Assembly (NCBI RefSeq): GCF_003491325.1
Contig: NZ_CP022881.1
Span: 992,001-1,056,000, forward strand
Direction of reading: 5' to 3'
Origin: Staphylococcus sp. M0911
GTDB taxonomy: Bacteria; Bacillota; Bacilli; Staphylococcales; Staphylococcaceae
Length of the DNA: 64,000 nt
In this document: positions 60,801 through 64,000 of the stretch, piece by piece
How positions within the stretch are numbered: the stretch's first letter is position 1
How the letters are laid out: every line of letters starts with the position of its first letter
Translations under genes and position numbers: made by a program
The notes under the pieces: generated by a model
Seen by the model: the letters and a program-made list of their open reading frames with translations, nothing else
Told to the model about the DNA's origin: nothing
Database searches by the model: none

Positions 60801-61432
60801 AAGCCACACAAGAAGAGAAAGATGAAGCCATTGCGAAGGTTCATAAAGAATTGGAAATAGCCAAAATATTAGTAATGAAAGCATTAACAAATGAAGAAGT
60901 AGCGCAAATAAAACTTAAAGAAGTGCAACTCATTGAACATATTCAACCAGTAATTGAAGTGAAACCTAGTGCTAAAGATGACATCAATCTTGTTGCAAAT
61001 GAAGTCAAAGATAAAATAAATCAACTTAAAAATGTTAATCCAAAAGCAGTAAAAAATGCTTTAAATAGAGTTGAAGATATTTTAAACGAAGCTAATGCAT
61101 TAATTAAAGATGCAAAAACAAATGATGAAGTAACACAAATTGTTAAAGAAACAATTGAAAAATTAAAAGCAATTCAATTACCTATAGCGGAACCTGAAGT
61201 AGAAGTTACTTTAGAGAAAGAAATAGAACCAGTTGTATTCTGTAATACTAGAGATAATAAATTTTTCGTAGAAAAAGAAGTAAAGAACACTTGTAATTTT
61301 AAGGAAGAATCTGTGCAAGAGTTGCCTAATACAGGTATAACTAATTATCAACATCCAATCGTTCCTATTATGTTTACATTTGGTATAAGTATATTTGTAA
61401 GTAGCTTAAAACGAAGAAAAAAGGTTAGTTAA
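54857..61432 (+). pseudogene. sasC: sasC, giant YSIRK/LPXTG wall-anchored DUF1542-repeat adhesin, interrupted by one in-frame stop
   Basis: The frame opens at ATG 54857 (AAGGAGG site) and is closed by TAA 58766-58768 (codon 1304). It then goes on in the same frame, with no second stop, to 61432; the ancestral protein would be 2191 residues. Order: YSIRK-type signal (FSIRKFKVGIFS, cleavage likely after AQA at 39), Asn/Gln-rich stretch, KKRQRRD (about 177), a globular region to about 620, about 18 DUF1542-like repeats of roughly 76 residues (typical text EATxEEKxxA and TNxxVxxAK), and LPNTG at about 2156 with a membrane helix and RRKK tail. In S. aureus SasC, beside leuS too, promotes aggregation and biofilm. 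The stop codon leaves a 1303-residue product without sorting signal. The surrounding text LE-stop-IFNQANEAIN suggests a former GAA or CAA. Confidence 0.9.
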
Positions 61433-61575
61433 AATTTGAAATGAATTCATTGAAATATGAATGAGTTATTAAGTTTGCACCAATGATAATTATTAAAATA
61501 ATAGTAACAACTTTGAAATAAAAATGTTATTTAATGGACTAGATTTAAAAATATATTGATGATAAAATCAATAAT

Positions 61576-61620
61576 AAATAGGTTGTATGAATTTATTATA
61601 TGCGTACAACCTATTTGTTA
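61576..61620 (+). terminator. Terminator after sasC
   Basis: AAATAGGTTGT pairs with ACAACCTATTT, about 145 bp past the sasC stop and before the second adhesin gene. Confidence 0.7.
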
Positions 61621-61678
61621 TAGAAATAAATTTCTAATACTCAACATCACGATTGATACACCTAGGAGGATAGTCATT

Positions 61679-64000
61679 ATGAATTTATTTAAGCAACAAA
61701 AATTTAGTATTCGTAAGTTTAACGTTGGTATTTTTTCAGCATTAATAGCAACGGTAGCATTTTTAGGCGTTAATCCTAATAGTGCAGATGCTGCTGAACA
61801 AGATAATGTCAATGTTAATGGCCCATTGACAGATAATGTCGTTAATCAGGGACAGCCCAATGATCAGACATTACCAAATGAAAATCAAGCTGGAAATGAT
61901 AATCCTGCAAATGAACAAACATCACCTCAAAATGCTGTAGCTCAAGAACAAAATCAACAACAAAATGATAACAAAAATGCTGTTGAAACAAATAATGAGC
62001 AAATCGCTAATCCAGAAGCAACAGAAGCTAATAATGATGCCAATCAACCTAATGCAGTTATTGATAATCCAGTAAATGAAGGTAATCAAGAACAAGCTCA
62101 AGAAACGCCAAAAGAAAAACAAGATAAAGAGTCACCCATTGAATCGAATGAAGGATTAAACAAACAAAGCAAACCAGTTTGCTACTGTTGAAAATAATCA
62201 AACACCTAAAAAACGTAATAAACGTGATGTGGGTGATGACCAAAATGGTAATAATGTAGCACCTAATCAGAACCAACCTGTTAATGCTCAAGATGAAGCA
62301 TTAGAAAATGCGAAACAAGGTGCAACAAATGAAATTAATCAAAAAGCTACTGATAAAAATCAAGCAATTGATAACACAACAGAAGCCACTCAAGAAGAAA
62401 AACAATTAGCTTTAAACGATGTAGCACATCAACAATTTAATGCTAATAATAATATCAATCAAGCAAACACAACGGACGATGTAACAACAGCTAAAAATAA
62501 TGGTATTGCAGCCATTGATGCTATAAATGTACAAGCACGTACAAGAGATGCAACAAGAAATGCAGTAGTTCAAAAAGTTGCAGATCAAATTTTAACAATT
62601 AATAATAATCCAGATGCAACGAATGAAGAAAAACAAGAAGCAGTTAACCAAGTACATCAAACAGAACAACAAGCATTAAAAGATATTAATGCAGCTAATA
62701 CTGAAAATGAGATTAACGGCATTCAAACACAAAATGTTAATGCAATCGGTAATGTTGTACCTGCTTCAACAGCTAAACCAAATGCAATTGCAGAAGTAAA
62801 TCAAGCTGCTGCTACACATAATGGTGACATAGATGCAAATCAAAATGCTACAAATGAAGAGAAAGCTGTGGCAAAAGAACAAGTTAATGGCTTAGTTCAA
62901 AATACAACTACTAATATTAATGACGCGTCTAATAATCAGGATGTAACGCAAGCCAAAGAATTAGGTATAAATCAAATTAATGCAGTTACGCCAGCTACTA
63001 CAGTTAAAGACGAAGCAAAGGCTGAAGTGAATCAGTCAGCTGAACAAATTAGAAATAATAATACAAATAACTATATGGATGCGACAACAGAAGAGATTAA
63101 TGTTGCCAATAATCAAGTAGATCAAATTGTAAATCAAGCAAATACTGCAATAGGTGCGGCAAATACAACAAATGAAGTGAATGAAGCTAGAGATCATGCG
63201 CTTCAAGAATTACAAAATGTTGCTCCAGATGAAGTTAAAAAGCCAGATGCTAGAAATACAATTGATCATGCATATGAACAAAAGAAACAAGCAATTAATG
63301 ACTCAAATCAATCAACTACAGAAGAAAAAAATGATGCAATGAATGTTTTAGACCCTAGAAAGAATGAAGCATATAATAATATTGATCAAGCATTAACAAA
63401 CGATGAAGTTGCTAATGCGGTTACTAATGGTATAAATCAAATTAATGATGTAACGCCATCAATAGATAAGAAACAACAAGCGAAATCAACAATTGCACAA
63501 GATGCAGACAATAAAAAACGATTAATTAATCAAGATACAAACTCTACAACAGAAGAACATAATGCAGCTAATGCAAATGTTGATGCAGCTGTTACTAAAG
63601 CTAATAACGACATTGACCAAGCAGCAAGTAATGATGATGTTGACAATGCTGTAACAACTAATCAAAATGATATCAATCAAATTCAACAAGAAGCACAAGT
63701 TAAACCGGCTGCAAAAGCTGAAATTGCTCAAAAAGTAACTGACCAAGAAGGTGTCATCCAAAATACGCGTGGTACAACTACAGAAGAACAAAATGAAGCT
63801 CAACAAGCATTACAAAATGCTAAAACAGAAGCAGACCAAGCAATAGATGCGGCACAATCTAATGCAGATGTTGAAAATGTTAAGAATGAACAAATTGCAA
63901 AAATTGCAGCCATTACACCATCTAAAGATTATAAAAATAATGCGATAGCTGAATTAGAAAATGTAGCAAATCAACGTAAACACGATTTGACACAAGACCC
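61679..64000 (+). pseudogene. Second YSIRK/DUF1542-repeat surface protein gene, frameshifted, runs off the window
   Basis: ATG 61679 (AGGAGGA site) opens a frame like the start of sasC: MNLFKQQKFSIRKFNVGIFS, signal cleavage near ADA-AEQ, then an Asn/Gln/Glu-rich segment. The frame stops at TGA 62189-62191 after 170 codons. One base over, the text continues as NQFATVENNQTPKKRNKRDV, the KRxxRD site expected here, and then as DUF1542-like repeats. That frame has no stop from about 62163 to the window end; I read it through codon by codon. A single extra A in the A-rich tract 62159-62173 would explain it. Without the shift the gene would encode at least about 770 residues, with more beyond the edge. 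An upstream extension to 61556 lacks a ribosome binding site. Confidence 0.85.

Noticed and set aside
54857..64000. Repeats resembling a CRISPR array
   Set aside because: The periodicity is that of a coding repeat of about 76 residues with diverged copies; there are no short identical direct repeats with unique spacers, and no cas genes.

Overview
The window is low-GC Firmicute DNA from the genus Staphylococcus. Gene content and order match the staphylococcal core chromosome: fumC, airSR, yhaONM, prsA, ecsAB, traP, hemEHY, a tRNA cluster, menEC, pckA/metK, crcB pair, tal, sigS/comK2, sagB, the rib operon, putA, rot, leuS, sasC. Proteins such as TRAP and Rot differ clearly from the S. aureus versions as I remember them. 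A 22-residue peptide at 25103-25171 reads as warnericin RK, a phenol-soluble-modulin-like peptide known from S. warneri. The best guess is therefore S. warneri or its close relative S. pasteuri (inference).

Layout. 1-12.5 kb: end of a membrane protein gene, fumarase with a cre-like site, an RluA pseudouridine synthase, the Fe-S redox two-component system AirSR, an XRE regulator, UPF0754 and YlbF-type proteins, and the yhaO-yhaN-yhaM operon. 12.6-18.6 kb: a complete Fst/PepA1-type type I toxin-antitoxin locus, the PrsA foldase, a dispersed intergenic repeat, a DUF3267 membrane protein, a YtxH-like protein, HIT, EcsAB and TRAP. 18.9-23.1 kb: the coproporphyrin-dependent haem genes hemE-hemH-hemY and a hydrolase-fold protein. 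23.5-24.3 kb: eight tRNA genes (fMet, Asp, Phe, His, Gly, Asn, Glu, Ser). 24.3-25.4 kb: a compact interval with a candidate small RNA and the warnericin-like gene; the large nuSa-beta island is thought to sit at the equivalent place in S. aureus.

25.4-36.8 kb: menaquinone genes menE-menC, yidD, a NUDIX gene and hydrolase, then pckA, SAM riboswitch-metK, a NERD protein, an aldo/keto reductase, the paired fluoride exporters and transaldolase. 37-41.7 kb: comK2-sigS regulatory pair, SagB glucosaminidase, a 25-residue hydrophobic peptide gene and a FAD-binding protein. 41.9-45.5 kb: FMN riboswitch and ribD-ribE-ribBA-ribH. 45.5-54.6 kb: a structured repeat, putA, a second nucleophile-less hydrolase, rot with an RNAIII-target-like 5' leader, ytqA-mnmM, an MFS transporter, T-box-leuS and a rhodanese.

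54.8-64 kb: two adjacent genes for giant YSIRK-signal, DUF1542-repeat wall proteins. The first (sasC) carries a single in-frame TAA at codon 1304 and otherwise reads through to LPNTG. The second has a one-base frameshift after about codon 160 and otherwise stays open to the window edge.

The most noteworthy items are the warnericin-like peptide in the tRNA-menE interval, the Fst-type toxin-antitoxin module, the tandem disrupted adhesins, the candidate sRNA at 24.5 kb, the duplicated GGGAG motif in the rot leader, and the 25-residue orphan peptide gene.
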